Part shown: positions 1 through 8,970 of the stretch, one piece after another | Position numbering within the stretch: the stretch's first letter is position 1 | Layout of the letters: every line of letters starts with the position of its first letter | Assembly (NCBI GenBank): GCA_002794035.1 | Contig: PCXQ01000003.1 | Span: 56,348 to 120,347 of the forward strand | Origin: Candidatus Yanofskybacteria bacterium CG10_big_fil_rev_8_21_14_0_10_36_16 | GTDB lineage: Bacteria > Patescibacteria > Paceibacteria > 2-02-FULL-40-12 > IGHO2-01-FULL-4-A | Direction: 5' to 3' | DNA: 64,000 nt | The notes under the pieces: generated by a model | Seen by the model: only the letters and a program-made list of their open reading frames with translations | Told to the model about the DNA's origin: nothing | Database searches by the model: none | Position numbers and translations under genes: made by a program

Positions 1-1
1 T

Positions 2-670
2 ATAAGAAAAATTACACGAAAAATGATTGAGAATAAAATTAAGGGAAAGGTGAAAGTTGATTCAAAATCAATACATTCTTATTTGGGAGCAGAAAGGTAT
101 ACACATCTTGAGGCTGAAAAAAAAGATGAAGTAGGTATTGCTACGGGTCTTGCTTGGACACCTGCCGGTGGTGAAATATTATTTATAGAATCATCTAAAA
201 TGCCCGGCAAGGGTAAGCTTACCCTAACTGGCCATCTTGGGAATGTTATGAAAGAATCCGTGCAAACAGCATTAAGTTACGCTAGAAACAAGTCATCAAA
301 AATGGGTTCAGATGATGATTTTTATAAAGAAGATATTCATGTTCATGTCCCTTCCGGTGCTATACCAAAAGATGGTCCTTCTGCTGGTGTTGCTATTGCT
401 GTTTCTCTAATTTCTTTATTGACTGGTAAAAAAGTTTTTAAAGATGTTGGCATGACGGGTGAGATAACTTTGCGAGGCAAGGTGCTTGAAATTGGAGGTT
501 TAAAAGAAAAGATACTTGCAGCTCATAGAGCAGGTTTGAAAAAGGTTATAGTGCCTGCTGGCAACAAGAAAGACCTTATTGAAGATGTTCCTTCTGAAAT
601 TAAAAAAGCTTTGGATTTTAAGATGGTGAAAGATATGAATGAGGTTATAAAAATAGCAATTCAAAAGTAA
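2..670 (+). CDS. lon: Lon protease, C-terminal part (cut by window start)
   Basis: ATP-dependent cytoplasmic protease; only the end of the AAA+ lid and the complete C-terminal serine-lysine protease domain are present. Numbered from the ATG at 23, the nucleophile Ser120 lies in DGPSAG and the partner Lys163 in GGLKEK. Their 43-residue spacing matches E. coli Lon S679/K722. Other family landmarks are GLAWTPAGGEIL and TGEITLRGKV. The frame is open from base 2, so the ATG at 23 is internal and the real start lies upstream of the window. An intrinsic terminator follows. Very secure as Lon. Confidence 0.95.
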   Translation: MRKITRKMIENKIKGKVKVDSKSIHSYLGAERYTHLEAEKKDEVGIATGLAWTPAGGEILFIESSKMPGKGKLTLTGHLGNVMKESVQTALSYARNKSSKMGSDDDFYKEDIHVHVPSGAIPKDGPSAGVAIAVSLISLLTGKKVFKDVGMTGEITLRGKVLEIGGLKEKILAAHRAGLKKVIVPAGNKKDLIEDVPSEIKKALDFKMVKDMNEVIKIAIQK

Positions 671-693
671 TCTTATTTAACATCAGATGTTAC

Positions 694-730
694 AAAATAA
701 GACCCGTTCAAGCGGGTCTTATTTTAATTT
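694..730 (+). terminator. Intrinsic terminator after lon
   Basis: A perfect 13-bp stem (694-706 with 713-725) with the loop TTCAAG, followed by a T-rich run. It sits 24 nt after the lon stop codon. Confidence 0.85.
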
Positions 731-862
731 TTGCTTTTTGTTTTTACCTCTTTTATTAAACTGATTAAATGGGGTAAAATATAAGAAATACTTATTATCT
801 GGCAATTGGCATAAAATTTACCAATACGTAAGTTCAAAAGCCAAGTACTAGATGTTAATTTT

Positions 863-1330
863 ATGTTGCATGAGTCTCAATTAATAATTCGTCTTTTTGT
901 TGCTGCTTTGCTTGGAGCAGCGATAGGCTTTGAGCGCGAAAAATCAAACAAGGTAGCGGGACTGAGAACTCATTCTTTGGTTGCAATAGGGGCAGCCTTA
1001 ATCTCTATACTTTCGGTATACGGGTTTGAAGATTTGACGGTGGATTCAAGTTACGACCCTTCCCGCTTGATTTCTAACATAATAGTGGGAATTGGTTTTA
1101 TAGGAGGTGGTGCAATATTGAAATATGGCGGAAAGGTTGTTGGTATTACTACTGCTGCAACTCTTTGGGTGGTGGCGGCGGTAGGTATTGCTGTAGGTCT
1201 TGGAATGTATCTGGCAGCAGTTTCTGCGAGTGTTATTGTGTATATTATTCTTACAGTCTTGTGGCGTATAGAACATTTTTTTATTGGACACAAAAAATCT
1301 GATTCAGAAACAATAGATATAACTGGATAA
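863..1330 (+). CDS. MgtC/SapB family membrane protein
   Basis: A 155-residue inner-membrane protein of the MgtC/SapB family. The family signature is visible near the N-terminus (GAAIGFEREKSNKVAGLRTH), followed by GIGFIGGGAI and about four or five hydrophobic helices. Members are linked to Mg2+ limitation and to modulation of ATP synthase; the role in this organism is not known. It starts 190 nt after the lon terminator and is followed 21 nt later by an amino-acid permease, so the two are probably cotranscribed. It lacks the extra C-terminal domain of Salmonella MgtC. Confidence 0.85.
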   Translation: MLHESQLIIRLFVAALLGAAIGFEREKSNKVAGLRTHSLVAIGAALISILSVYGFEDLTVDSSYDPSRLISNIIVGIGFIGGGAILKYGGKVVGITTAATLWVVAAVGIAVGLGMYLAAVSASVIVYIILTVLWRIEHFFIGHKKSDSETIDITG

Positions 1331-1351
1331 TAATAACAACAATCTGTTTAT

Positions 1352-2476
1352 ATGAAATTATTATATTCTTCGGCAGCTCTTGTTACAACCTTGGTGGGTG
1401 TTGGCATTTTTGGTATACCCTTTTCTTTTGTTAAGGCTGGTTTTGTGACTGGACTTGTGTTTTTAATAATTATTGTTGCATTGTCTTTGTTTAGAAATTT
1501 AATGTTTGGTGAAATAATTCTGCGCACTCATGAGCGTCATCAAATAATAGGATACGCCGATATATATTTAGGTCCTCTTGGTAAAAAAATAGCTCTGTTT
1601 TCGTATATGCTTGGTATCTATGGTGCCTTGCTTGCTATCATTGCAATTAGCGGTAATTTTTGGGCTAATGTTTTTTTCTTTTTTGATTTTTCTTTAACAA
1701 CATTTAGTACCTTATTTTTTATATTGGCTACTTCCGTAATTGTTTTGGGGCTTAAAGGTGCTTCAAAAATTGATTTCGTGTTGTTGCTAATGTTTGTTTT
1801 TATTGTGTCTATAATTTCTGTAATGAGCGCAGGTCGTATTGATGTAGCTAACTATAAGACACTTTTTTCTTTGGAATTCTGGTTCTTGCCCTTTGGAGTG
1901 GTTTTGTTTGCTATGGAAGGTTTATCTTCCATACCTCTTTTAAGAGAGGCATTAGTGGGAGAGGATTATTTAACAAGGAAGGCTATAACTTGGGGCACTT
2001 TAATTCCTGCGGGGCTTTACCTTTTGTTTGCTATTATTATTGTTGGTGTGTCCGGTGATATTACATCACCAGATGCAATATCGGGACTCGGAGAATTTTT
2101 GGGAACAAAAGCTATTATTATTGGTTCTATTCTTGGCTTAATATCTACATTTACAGTTTTTGTTAACACTTCCTTAGCTCTTAAGAAATCTTTTATGTAC
2201 GATTTTGATATGGGCACAACCAAGGCTCAGCTTCTCGTGTCCTTACCTCCTTATCTGCTTTTCTTGTCAGGATTGAGGGATTTTATAGAAATTATTGGTC
2301 TTGTTGGTTCTATTGCAGTAAGTTTGATAACCATACTGCTTATATTTATTTTTATTAAAGCAAGAGAGGAAGGAGATCGTATTCCGGAATATACTATTTT
2401 TGCACCAAAGTGGCTTCTTTATAGTATGATTTTAATATTTGGAGCAGGAATTGTGTATTCATTTATGTTTTTTTAA
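1352..2476 (+). CDS. Amino-acid permease of the aromatic/neutral amino-acid transporter type
   Basis: A 374-residue polytopic membrane protein with about 10-11 predicted helices. The N-terminus carries the glycine-rich first-helix motif typical of the APC superfamily (VGVGIFGIPFSFVKAG), which resembles Trp/Tyr permeases and the eukaryotic-type Aa_trans family. Substrate cannot be read from sequence. It lies between the MgtC-like gene and an O-antigen-ligase-like gene with short spacings, suggesting one transcript. For an organism likely unable to make most amino acids, uptake is a sensible role (inference). Confidence 0.75.
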   Translation: MKLLYSSAALVTTLVGVGIFGIPFSFVKAGFVTGLVFLIIIVALSLFRNLMFGEIILRTHERHQIIGYADIYLGPLGKKIALFSYMLGIYGALLAIIAISGNFWANVFFFFDFSLTTFSTLFFILATSVIVLGLKGASKIDFVLLLMFVFIVSIISVMSAGRIDVANYKTLFSLEFWFLPFGVVLFAMEGLSSIPLLREALVGEDYLTRKAITWGTLIPAGLYLLFAIIIVGVSGDITSPDAISGLGEFLGTKAIIIGSILGLISTFTVFVNTSLALKKSFMYDFDMGTTKAQLLVSLPPYLLFLSGLRDFIEIIGLVGSIAVSLITILLIFIFIKAREEGDRIPEYTIFAPKWLLYSMILIFGAGIVYSFMFF

Positions 2477-2492
2477 TTTTATTTAATTTTTT

Positions 2493-3860
2493 ATGAGATT
2501 TAGAATAAATTCCCAAAATTTAGAAAAGGCACTATTCTATCTGCTTCTTTTTGCTATTCCTTTTGAGATAAAAAAGCACCTCTGGTCTTGGGGGCGTTTT
2601 AATGTCGAGTGGACTTCTGGATTTTTGTGGGTATCTGACCTTTTAATTATCGGATTATTAATTTTGTGGCTGGTTAGGTCAAAATTTAAATTTAGATTAA
2701 AGCCTGATTTAATTGAAGTTTGTCTGCTGGCCTTTTTTATTATCTCGGGACTGTCGATTTTTATTGCTTCCATTAAGCCTATTGCAATATTTCAATTTGT
2801 GAAGCTAGCTGAATTTATCGGTTTGTTTTTTTATATACGTTATAATTTTGAAAAAGTTTTTTATTTTGTGCCGTCTTTGATGACTTTGGTATTTTCAGGA
2901 TTTATTCAAGCTTTTATTGCAATTAGTCAGTCTGTGACGCAGGGCGTTTTGGGTCTTAAATATTTTGGCGAGCCGGTATTTAAAAGTTTGGACACAATAG
3001 GTGTAGCAGTTTTTTATAGTGAGGGTGTAAAGTTTTTGCGAGCTTACGGAACAACACCCCATCCTAATGTTTTAGCAGCTTTTTTATTTTTTGGAATATT
3101 TTCTTTTTATTGGCTTTATTTAACTGGTTACAAAGAAACATCTGAGATCTGGCACAAGAAAATATATGAATATGGAATATTGGCGGTTTATGCAATTATG
3201 CTCCTTGCTTTTTTTTCTACTTTTTCAAGAATAATTATAGGATTTTGGGCACTAGGGGTAACGGCTCATATAGTCATAATATTAACTTACAAAAAGTTTG
3301 GTAATTTTAGAAAGCATGCCCAAACACATATTTATCAGCTGGTGGTTGTTACTGGCATCGTTGCGGGTTTGTTTTCTTTGGTATATTGGCCTCAGTTAAT
3401 GTCTCGAATCAATGTATCTATTGAGGAGGAAGCGATTACTCATCGTGTCCGTTACAATCATGTAGCAGGTGATATCTCAAACGACAGACCTCTTTTAGGA
3501 ATAGGTCTCGGCCAATTTGTGCCAGAGTTTATGGAGCGTGAGCCTAATATGCATTATAATTTTTATCAGCCAGTTCATAATATTTATTTATTAATATTGT
3601 CTGAAACAGGATATTTTGGTTTTTTGTTTCTTGCAGTCTTTCTATTTGTTGGTTTTAAAAAATTTATAAGATCTTTAGATTTTACAAAGGTATATCATTA
3701 TTCATTCGTTATATTTGTTGTTACTGTTTTGGCGTTTGGAATTTTTGATCATTTCACATGGACTTTGCAAATGGGTAGGTTGATGTTGTGGATTACCCTG
3801 GGTTTCATATCTGCTATTGTCCTGCAAAACATTAGGTACAAAAAACGAATCAAAAATTAA
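2493..3860 (+). CDS. O-antigen ligase-like (Wzy_C/RfaL) membrane protein
   Basis: A 455-residue polytopic protein of about 11-12 helices. A large non-cytoplasmic loop sits before the last helices and contains the family pattern RPLLGIGLGQF followed by PVHNIYLLILSETGYFG, typical of Wzy_C-domain ligases and polymerases. Such proteins move or polymerise lipid-linked glycans at the outer face of the membrane. The sugar substrate is unknown, and a Gram-negative style lipopolysaccharide is not implied. The glycan-assembly genes at 52.5-55.2 kb could supply its substrate (inference). Confidence 0.75.
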   Translation: MRFRINSQNLEKALFYLLLFAIPFEIKKHLWSWGRFNVEWTSGFLWVSDLLIIGLLILWLVRSKFKFRLKPDLIEVCLLAFFIISGLSIFIASIKPIAIFQFVKLAEFIGLFFYIRYNFEKVFYFVPSLMTLVFSGFIQAFIAISQSVTQGVLGLKYFGEPVFKSLDTIGVAVFYSEGVKFLRAYGTTPHPNVLAAFLFFGIFSFYWLYLTGYKETSEIWHKKIYEYGILAVYAIMLLAFFSTFSRIIIGFWALGVTAHIVIILTYKKFGNFRKHAQTHIYQLVVVTGIVAGLFSLVYWPQLMSRINVSIEEEAITHRVRYNHVAGDISNDRPLLGIGLGQFVPEFMEREPNMHYNFYQPVHNIYLLILSETGYFGFLFLAVFLFVGFKKFIRSLDFTKVYHYSFVIFVVTVLAFGIFDHFTWTLQMGRLMLWITLGFISAIVLQNIRYKKRIKN

Positions 3861-3962
3861 AAATTTAAACTAATTTTAATTTAAGAGTATTAACCCGTTT
3901 TTTTTGATTTGTGAACAACTATATAGTAATTCGGAGTGTTTTGTGGTATATTGTCTTTATAA

Positions 3963-5261
3963 ATGTTTAAACTAAAAAAACTAACTATTTTCACGTTTTT
4001 GGCGCTGTTTTTAATGTTAACGCCAGCTCTAGCTTTTGCCGATTCAGGCAGGTTTTTTGTTAAAACAACAAGTGGTTTTTGGAAAGTTGCATTAGGTGCA
4101 AGACATGTTTTTGATGCTGGTTTTAGTGCTGAATTAAATGATTTTCAGTTTAGGTTTGCAAAAATATTCGGACTTGAAGTTGAAGAAGTAGATATATTCA
4201 ATGTTTTGCCAGAATCTGTCATGGTGGAAGAAGTTATTGAACAAAAAGCTTCCGAAGTTGCTTCTGATGTCGTAAGTCAGGTACCTGCTTCTTCTGATGT
4301 AGGTGCAGAGGTAGAGGTAAAACCAGAAAATAATAAAGGAAACAAGCCAGATAATTCTGATGTGCAAAGAATTAAACCGTCTGATCAAACACCATGGGGG
4401 ATTGAAGTGGTTTATAATAATTCCGAAATTGCTTCTACTTCCGGCGGTTTTAATGTGAATGTTGCCGTGCTTGATACTGGTGTGAATTTTGATCATCCAG
4501 ATTTAAGCGGAGTTAAGGGAACTTGTTTCGATTTTACGAGTCCTGTGAAAGCAGTAAAAGAGGGTAGTTGTGGTGATAAAAATGGTCACGGTACTCATGT
4601 AGCAGGTATTGTAGGAGCTAATTCTGGTGCTGATGGCTTAGGTGTTTATGGCGTAGCACCTTTAGTTTCTGTTTCGGCATACAAGGTTTGCGGCAATAAT
4701 GGTTTTTGTTTTGCTGATGATATTGCGTCAGCATTAAGACACGCAGCTGATAACGGAATAAATGTTGTTAATATGAGTTTGGGCAGTGATGCAGATTCAT
4801 CTTTAATAAGTAGTGCTGTTGATTACGCTTTTTCCAAAGGGGTATTAATGGTTTCTGCATCAGGCAACGATGGACCTTTTGAAAACAGTATTGACTTCCC
4901 TGCCGCTTACAAAGAAGTTGTGGCAGTGGGCGCCATTAACTCATTGATTGAGATAACCGAATGGAGCTCAAGGGGCAACAACTTAAAAACAGAACCTTTT
5001 GTGGTTGAGGATGGTGACATAGAGTTTGCTTTGCCCGGAGAAAACATTGAGTCAACATGGAAGGACAACGGGTATGCCATTCTTTCAGGAACATCAATGG
5101 CATCTCCTTTCTTATCCGGTCTCGCCGCTAAATATTGGCAGTTTGATGCCGAAGATCCAGCAGCTGCAACAAGAGAGTTTTTGCATTTATTGGCTTCAGA
5201 TATTGATGGCGTAGGAGATGACAATGCGTCTGGATTTGGTTTGGTTAGGGTGTCTGAGTAG
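3963..5261 (+). CDS. Secreted subtilisin-like serine protease (S8)
   Basis: A 432-residue preproprotein. Residues 1-26 form a Sec signal peptide with a likely cleavage after ALAFA. Residues 27-140 form an acidic, low-complexity propeptide or linker. The subtilase domain has all catalytic residues: Asp171 (AVLDTGVNFDHPDL), His209 (NGHGTHVAG), oxyanion Asn302 (SASGNDG) and Ser378 (SGTSMASP). The cysteines at 188, 203, 243 and 249 could form disulfides. No C-terminal anchor is visible, so it should be released or cell-wall associated. Activity and class are secure; its target is unknown. Extracellular proteolysis would suit an amino-acid scavenger. Confidence 0.93.
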   Translation: MFKLKKLTIFTFLALFLMLTPALAFADSGRFFVKTTSGFWKVALGARHVFDAGFSAELNDFQFRFAKIFGLEVEEVDIFNVLPESVMVEEVIEQKASEVASDVVSQVPASSDVGAEVEVKPENNKGNKPDNSDVQRIKPSDQTPWGIEVVYNNSEIASTSGGFNVNVAVLDTGVNFDHPDLSGVKGTCFDFTSPVKAVKEGSCGDKNGHGTHVAGIVGANSGADGLGVYGVAPLVSVSAYKVCGNNGFCFADDIASALRHAADNGINVVNMSLGSDADSSLISSAVDYAFSKGVLMVSASGNDGPFENSIDFPAAYKEVVAVGAINSLIEITEWSSRGNNLKTEPFVVEDGDIEFALPGENIESTWKDNGYAILSGTSMASPFLSGLAAKYWQFDAEDPAAATREFLHLLASDIDGVGDDNASGFGLVRVSE

Positions 5262-5302
5262 GATTTAGATTATAGTTTTGTTTAAAAAATAATTAGTTAA
5301 GA

Positions 5303-5935
5303 TTGGTTATTAATAGATTAATAAAATATTTGTTGGCATATGATTTAATACTCAGCTTTGCGCTGGGTCTTTTAGTGCCATTTCTTTCCGTGTTTGTTAT
5401 CCAAGATATCCATGGGGGGAATATTAAGGTTGCCGGTCTTTCTTTTACTGTTTACTGGTTGGTGAGAGTTATCACAGTAACGCCTTTGGCTAGATTTATG
5501 GATAGTCATGATGGAGAAAGGGATGAATACTTTTTTACGATCGCAGGATCTTTCATGCTTTCAACCCTGATGTTGTTTTTTATATGGGCTGATAAAGCTT
5601 GGCATATATATTTAATCCAGGGCTTAATCGGTGCTTCTAATTCAATGGCGGTGCCGGGTTGGAGAATATTATTTACTGATCATTTAGATAAAGGCAAGGT
5701 TGGTCTCGAGTGGTCTTTTGATGATATTGTTATAGGCATATCTACTGCCGTGAGTGCTTATTTGGGAGCTATTATTGTTGATGATTACGGATTTAAAACC
5801 TTGTTTGTTATAATATCTATATTGGGGTATATAGGCACCCTTATGTTGATTCCAACTTGGAAAAGCATTAGAAAAAAGCCTAAACACAAAAGAAAGAGAA
5901 CTTTGATTGCAAAAGATCCCTTCCCAAGTGGATAG
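5303..5935 (+). CDS. Half-size MFS-like membrane protein
   Basis: A 210-residue protein with about six transmembrane helices. It resembles one half of a 12-helix major facilitator: the loop TPLARFMDSHDGERD after helix 2 corresponds to the MFS loop 2-3 motif, and the second half is missing. The reading starts at TTG 5303, with no good Shine-Dalgarno site. The C-terminus is very basic (KKPKHKRKRTL). There is no remnant of the second half downstream, where a separate gene begins 5 nt later. It may work as a dimer or be a degenerate transporter; function is uncertain. Confidence 0.6.
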   Translation: MVINRLIKYLLAYDLILSFALGLLVPFLSVFVIQDIHGGNIKVAGLSFTVYWLVRVITVTPLARFMDSHDGERDEYFFTIAGSFMLSTLMLFFIWADKAWHIYLIQGLIGASNSMAVPGWRILFTDHLDKGKVGLEWSFDDIVIGISTAVSAYLGAIIVDDYGFKTLFVIISILGYIGTLMLIPTWKSIRKKPKHKRKRTLIAKDPFPSG

Positions 5936-5940
5936 ATAAA

Positions 5941-6306
5941 ATGTTTGTTTTTAATAAAATAAGTTTTTTAAATATGAAAAAGTTTTTGCGATTATTATTG
6001 GTAATATTGGCTGTAAAAAAGTATCATGACAAGGTTCATGGCATTATCCAATTTGCTGGTAAGATTCGCGGAGCCATTCTTTTTATGCTAACTATCGCTA
6101 TTGCTTTAATTACTATAGGTGTCTTTTTCCTCCTTCAAAACTTCGGTGTGATACCTGAAATTGTTTGGGGTACTATTTGGCCATCCGTTCTAATCATTGT
6201 AGGGGTGTACTTATTTGTAAAGGTTCATCATTTTTACAGTTTTATTAGAAAAATGCATAAAATGGCGGATAAGATAGAGAAGAAATTTATGCACCCCATG
6301 GATTAA
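5941..6306 (+). CDS. LiaI/LiaF-like small membrane protein
   Basis: A 121-residue protein with two close hydrophobic helices, the second containing LIIVGVYLFVKVHHF; the pattern GVFFLLQNFGVIPEIVW is typical of the LiaI-LiaF-like transmembrane region. In Firmicutes such proteins sense envelope stress, but that role should not be assumed here. The ends are lysine- and histidine-rich and probably cytoplasmic. The first ATG (5941) gives an 11-residue extension before a second plausible start at 5974. It follows the half-MFS gene by 5 nt. Confidence 0.6.
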   Translation: MFVFNKISFLNMKKFLRLLLVILAVKKYHDKVHGIIQFAGKIRGAILFMLTIAIALITIGVFFLLQNFGVIPEIVWGTIWPSVLIIVGVYLFVKVHHFYSFIRKMHKMADKIEKKFMHPMD

Positions 6307-6406
6307 AAATGTTTTTTAAAAAATAAAAGCGCTCGATTAAGAGTGTTTTTATTTTTTTAATTTAGTAATTGTTTTATAGCATGCTGTGTGATAAGCATAT
6401 CTTTTT

Positions 6407-6790
6407 ATGAGTATTAAAAAAATATTTTTTATATTTATAACTGCTTTTTTGCTCAATACTGTTTGGGAGCATTTGCATTCTTTGCTGTATATTCATTATA
6501 AAGGCGGTGAAATAACAAATTTTATTTTGTTTAGAGCTACGCTCTTTGATGCTGTTTTTATAACAGTTTTAATTTTTGTTATGGCCAACATAAAATCTTT
6601 GAACAAAACTTGGTTTCTTGTTTCCGTTAGTGTTGCCACAGCAATTTTAATAGAGATTTATGCACTCAGTACCGGAAGATGGGCTTATGGTGCAATGCCG
6701 GTTATCCCTATTATAAATACAGGTCTTACTCCTACTGTTCAGCTTGCATTCCTTGGCTACATAACTAAAAGACTCAATAAGATTTCATAA
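6407..6790 (+). CDS. Four-helix membrane protein of unknown function
   Basis: A 127-residue hydrophobic protein with about four transmembrane segments. Recognisable conserved-looking pieces are NTVWEHLHSLLYIHYKGG near the N-terminus and STGRWAYGAMPVIP before the last helix. The polar residues inside membrane segments (WEHLH, EIYALSTGRW) suggest a buried functional site. I do not recognise a named family. It is separated by about 100 nt from the LiaI-like gene and by 57 nt from parA, whose promoter lies in that gap. Confidence 0.55.
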   Translation: MSIKKIFFIFITAFLLNTVWEHLHSLLYIHYKGGEITNFILFRATLFDAVFITVLIFVMANIKSLNKTWFLVSVSVATAILIEIYALSTGRWAYGAMPVIPIINTGLTPTVQLAFLGYITKRLNKIS

Positions 6791-6811
6791 GATATGACCT
6801 GTTTTGACTAT

Positions 6812-6840
6812 TTGTAAAAAATAAATCAAAAAGATAAAAT
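6812..6840 (+). promoter_or_regulatory. Promoter of parA (leaderless configuration)
   Basis: TTGTAA (6812-6817), 17-nt spacer, TAAAAT (6835-6840), then exactly 7 nt to the parA ATG at 6848. Transcription should begin at or next to the start codon, leaving no Shine-Dalgarno site. Confidence 0.6.
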
Positions 6841-6847
6841 TAAATTA

Positions 6848-7609
6848 ATGGCAAGAATTATCGGAGTTATAAATCAAAAGGGAGGAACAGCCAAAACGAC
6901 TACGTCGGTTAATTTGGGCGCATATTTAGCGGCTTTGGGAAAAAATGTTCTTTTGGTTGATTTAGATCCCCAAGCAAATGCCACAACTGGCGTGGGGCAT
7001 CGTTTAAGGGAAGAAGATTTTAATATATACCATGCAATGATAGATGATTCAGAACCCGGTGCTTTAGTTAGAAATACAGGTATTTTTGGTTTTAATGTAT
7101 TGCCTTCGGCTTCTTCGTTGGCTGGAGCTACCGTCGAGCTTGCTTCGCTTAATGGCCGTGAGTTTCGTCTAAAAAACGTAATTAATAAGGTTAGATTTGA
7201 TTACGATTACGTTATAATAGATAGTCCGCCTTCTCTTGGACTTTTAACAATAAACGGACTTGCAGCATCTGAGTATTTGGTAATACCGGTCCAATGCGAA
7301 TATTATGCCCTTGAGGGTCTGACGCAGCTTCTTGAAACAATAGAGCTTGTCAGAGCATCGGTAAACCCAGAACTTAAAATAATGGGTGTTCTAATGACTA
7401 TGTATGACAAAAGAAACAAGCTTGCCAGAGAAGTGGTAAGAGAGGTTAGAGAAAATTTTCCCGGACATGTATTTGAATCAGTTATACCAAGGGCTATTTC
7501 TCTTGCAGAAGCTCCAAGTTTTGGAAAAACAATTTACCAATTTGATCCACAATCAAAAGGAGCAAGGGCCTATAGAGATTTAGCGGAAGAAGTGATAGAA
7601 TTATTATAG
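6848..7609 (+). CDS. parA: Chromosome partitioning ATPase ParA (Soj)
   Basis: A 253-residue deviant Walker-A ATPase that segregates the chromosome together with ParB. The P-loop KGGTAKTT has the signature Lys11 and the nucleotide-binding Lys16; Walker A' is VDLDPQAN near residue 40 and Walker B is YVIIDSPPSLG. The length is that of the short chromosomal Soj type, without an N-terminal DNA-binding domain. parB follows 31 nt later. The start is fixed by the conserved IGVINQKGG beginning at residue 5 and by the promoter placed 7 nt upstream. Confidence 0.95.
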   Translation: MARIIGVINQKGGTAKTTTSVNLGAYLAALGKNVLLVDLDPQANATTGVGHRLREEDFNIYHAMIDDSEPGALVRNTGIFGFNVLPSASSLAGATVELASLNGREFRLKNVINKVRFDYDYVIIDSPPSLGLLTINGLAASEYLVIPVQCEYYALEGLTQLLETIELVRASVNPELKIMGVLMTMYDKRNKLAREVVREVRENFPGHVFESVIPRAISLAEAPSFGKTIYQFDPQSKGARAYRDLAEEVIELL

Positions 7610-7640
7610 TCTTTTTTAATATTTTTTATAACTTAAAATT

Positions 7641-8531
7641 ATGTCTAAAAAAATGTTCGGACTTGGGCGAGGACTCGAGTCTTTAATAGCCACTAAAACA
7701 AACAGGTCAGTTCCTCAAATTCAGGACAATATTTTTTATATTGAAATAAGTAAAATTAGACCAAACGAGAATCAGCCAAGAACAGATTTTGATAAAAAGA
7801 GCCTTGAGGAATTGGCAGAATCAATAAAAAAATACGGCATATTACAGCCTCTTTTAGTGTCCAAGCGTGAGGTAGAAAAAGGTAGAGGTATTGATGTGAA
7901 TTATGAAATAATTGCAGGAGAGCGAAGATGGCGCGCTTCTCAAATTGCTGGCCTTCCCCATGTGCCTGTTATAGTGAAGGACAACTTTGATCAAAGCAAG
8001 GCCAAATTAGAGGCAGCATTAGTTGAAAACCTACAAAGAGAAAATCTTAACCCAATGGAAGAAGCTGAGGCATATAAGCGTCTTGCTGATGAGTTTAAGT
8101 TAAAACAAAAGGAGGTCGCAGAGCGCGTAGGCAAGAGCAGGGAAGTTGTAGCTAACGCCATGCGTCTTGCAGAACTTCCTGCAGAAATAAAAGAAGCTGT
8201 TAGATCGGGCAAGATATCCAGAACACACGCAAGAGCGCTTCTTTCATTTTCGGAACCAGAAAAGCAAAAACAAATGTTTAAAAGAATACTTGCCGGTAAT
8301 TTTTCTACTAAAGACTTAGAACAGCACGCAAAAGAAGAAAAAGTAAATATTAATAAAGGCAATCAATCAACTAATCAAGTTCACCCCAAGTTCACAGAAT
8401 TGCAGGATAATCTATCGGGCAAGCTCGGGACAGCCGTGTTTGTGAGAAGTGGAGCATCGGGGGGTAACATTACAATCAAATTCTCAAATCTTGAAGAATT
8501 AAATAATATCGTGAAAGTTATACTTGACTAA
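7641..8531 (+). CDS. parB: Chromosome partitioning protein ParB (Spo0J, CTP-dependent clamp family)
   Basis: A 296-residue DNA-binding partner of ParA. Domains in order: an N-terminal ParA-interaction motif (GLGRGLESLIA, residues 7-17), the ParB/Srx CTPase domain with NENQPR and box II GERRWRAS near residue 95, a helix-turn-helix (KEVAERVGKSREVVANAMRL, about 155-175) that binds parS, and a C-terminal dimer domain after a variable linker. No convincing full parS site was found in the window. The -35 box of the next gene overlaps the stop codon. Confidence 0.95.
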   Translation: MSKKMFGLGRGLESLIATKTNRSVPQIQDNIFYIEISKIRPNENQPRTDFDKKSLEELAESIKKYGILQPLLVSKREVEKGRGIDVNYEIIAGERRWRASQIAGLPHVPVIVKDNFDQSKAKLEAALVENLQRENLNPMEEAEAYKRLADEFKLKQKEVAERVGKSREVVANAMRLAELPAEIKEAVRSGKISRTHARALLSFSEPEKQKQMFKRILAGNFSTKDLEQHAKEEKVNINKGNQSTNQVHPKFTELQDNLSGKLGTAVFVRSGASGGNITIKFSNLEELNNIVKVILD

Positions 8532-8552
8532 TCTGTGATTATTTAATATAAT
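8524..8552 (+). promoter_or_regulatory. Consensus promoter for the gene at 8597
   Basis: TTGACT (8524-8529), 17-nt spacer, TATAAT (8547-8552). The -35 box lies inside the last codons of parB, giving the downstream gene an independent transcript. Confidence 0.7.
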
Positions 8553-8596
8553 TAATGATGTAAAGTTTTTTAACACGAGGTGCGAAAGGAGCAAGA

Positions 8597-8905
8597 ATGG
8601 AAGACAAAGGTATCTTTTGGTACTCAGCATTAGAATTATTTGGGATTGATGAAGGGTCTAATATCCATCAAGTTATTGTTAGATTAAACGAGATGGGCAA
8701 AATGAAAGTTTCCTTATTTCAGATTATGATGAGGTATGTAAAAAACGATCTCCCAATAACGGGCAGTATTGATGAAGATACAATCCGGGTTATTTCCAAT
8801 TTATACGAAGGGGCCAAGAAAGAAATAGAAAATCTAGATGAAGAAGTTGATAGAATTGTTAAGAAAATTTCAATGTGGGAAGAGCCCTCCATTCATATCG
8901 GCTAA
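8597..8905 (+). CDS. Small protein of unknown function
   Basis: A 102-residue soluble, slightly acidic protein with no signal peptide or membrane segment. The middle and C-terminal parts are rich in helix formers (KEIENLDEEVDRIVKKIS) and may form a coiled coil. No family recognised. The gene is a complete unit: consensus promoter, about 38-nt leader, Shine-Dalgarno AAAGGAG 7 nt before the ATG, and an intrinsic terminator 20 nt after the stop. The strong, self-contained expression signals suggest an abundant product. Confidence 0.65.
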   Translation: MEDKGIFWYSALELFGIDEGSNIHQVIVRLNEMGKMKVSLFQIMMRYVKNDLPITGSIDEDTIRVISNLYEGAKKEIENLDEEVDRIVKKISMWEEPSIHIG

Positions 8906-8925
8906 TTATCGGCTAAAAGAGTTTG

Positions 8926-8962
8926 CAAAAGCCCTGCACTATGCGGGGCTTTTTATTTTTTT
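8926..8962 (+). terminator. Intrinsic terminator
   Basis: AAAAGCCC/GGGGCTTTT-type hairpin (8927-8953) followed by a T-rich tail, between the gene at 8597 and the convergent topA. Confidence 0.8.
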
Positions 8963-8970
8963 GGTTCGTA

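Noticed and set aside
5303..6306. Half-size MFS gene as a frameshifted full-length transporter
   Set aside because: The downstream frames do not encode a second MFS half; a distinct LiaI-like gene begins 5 nt later.
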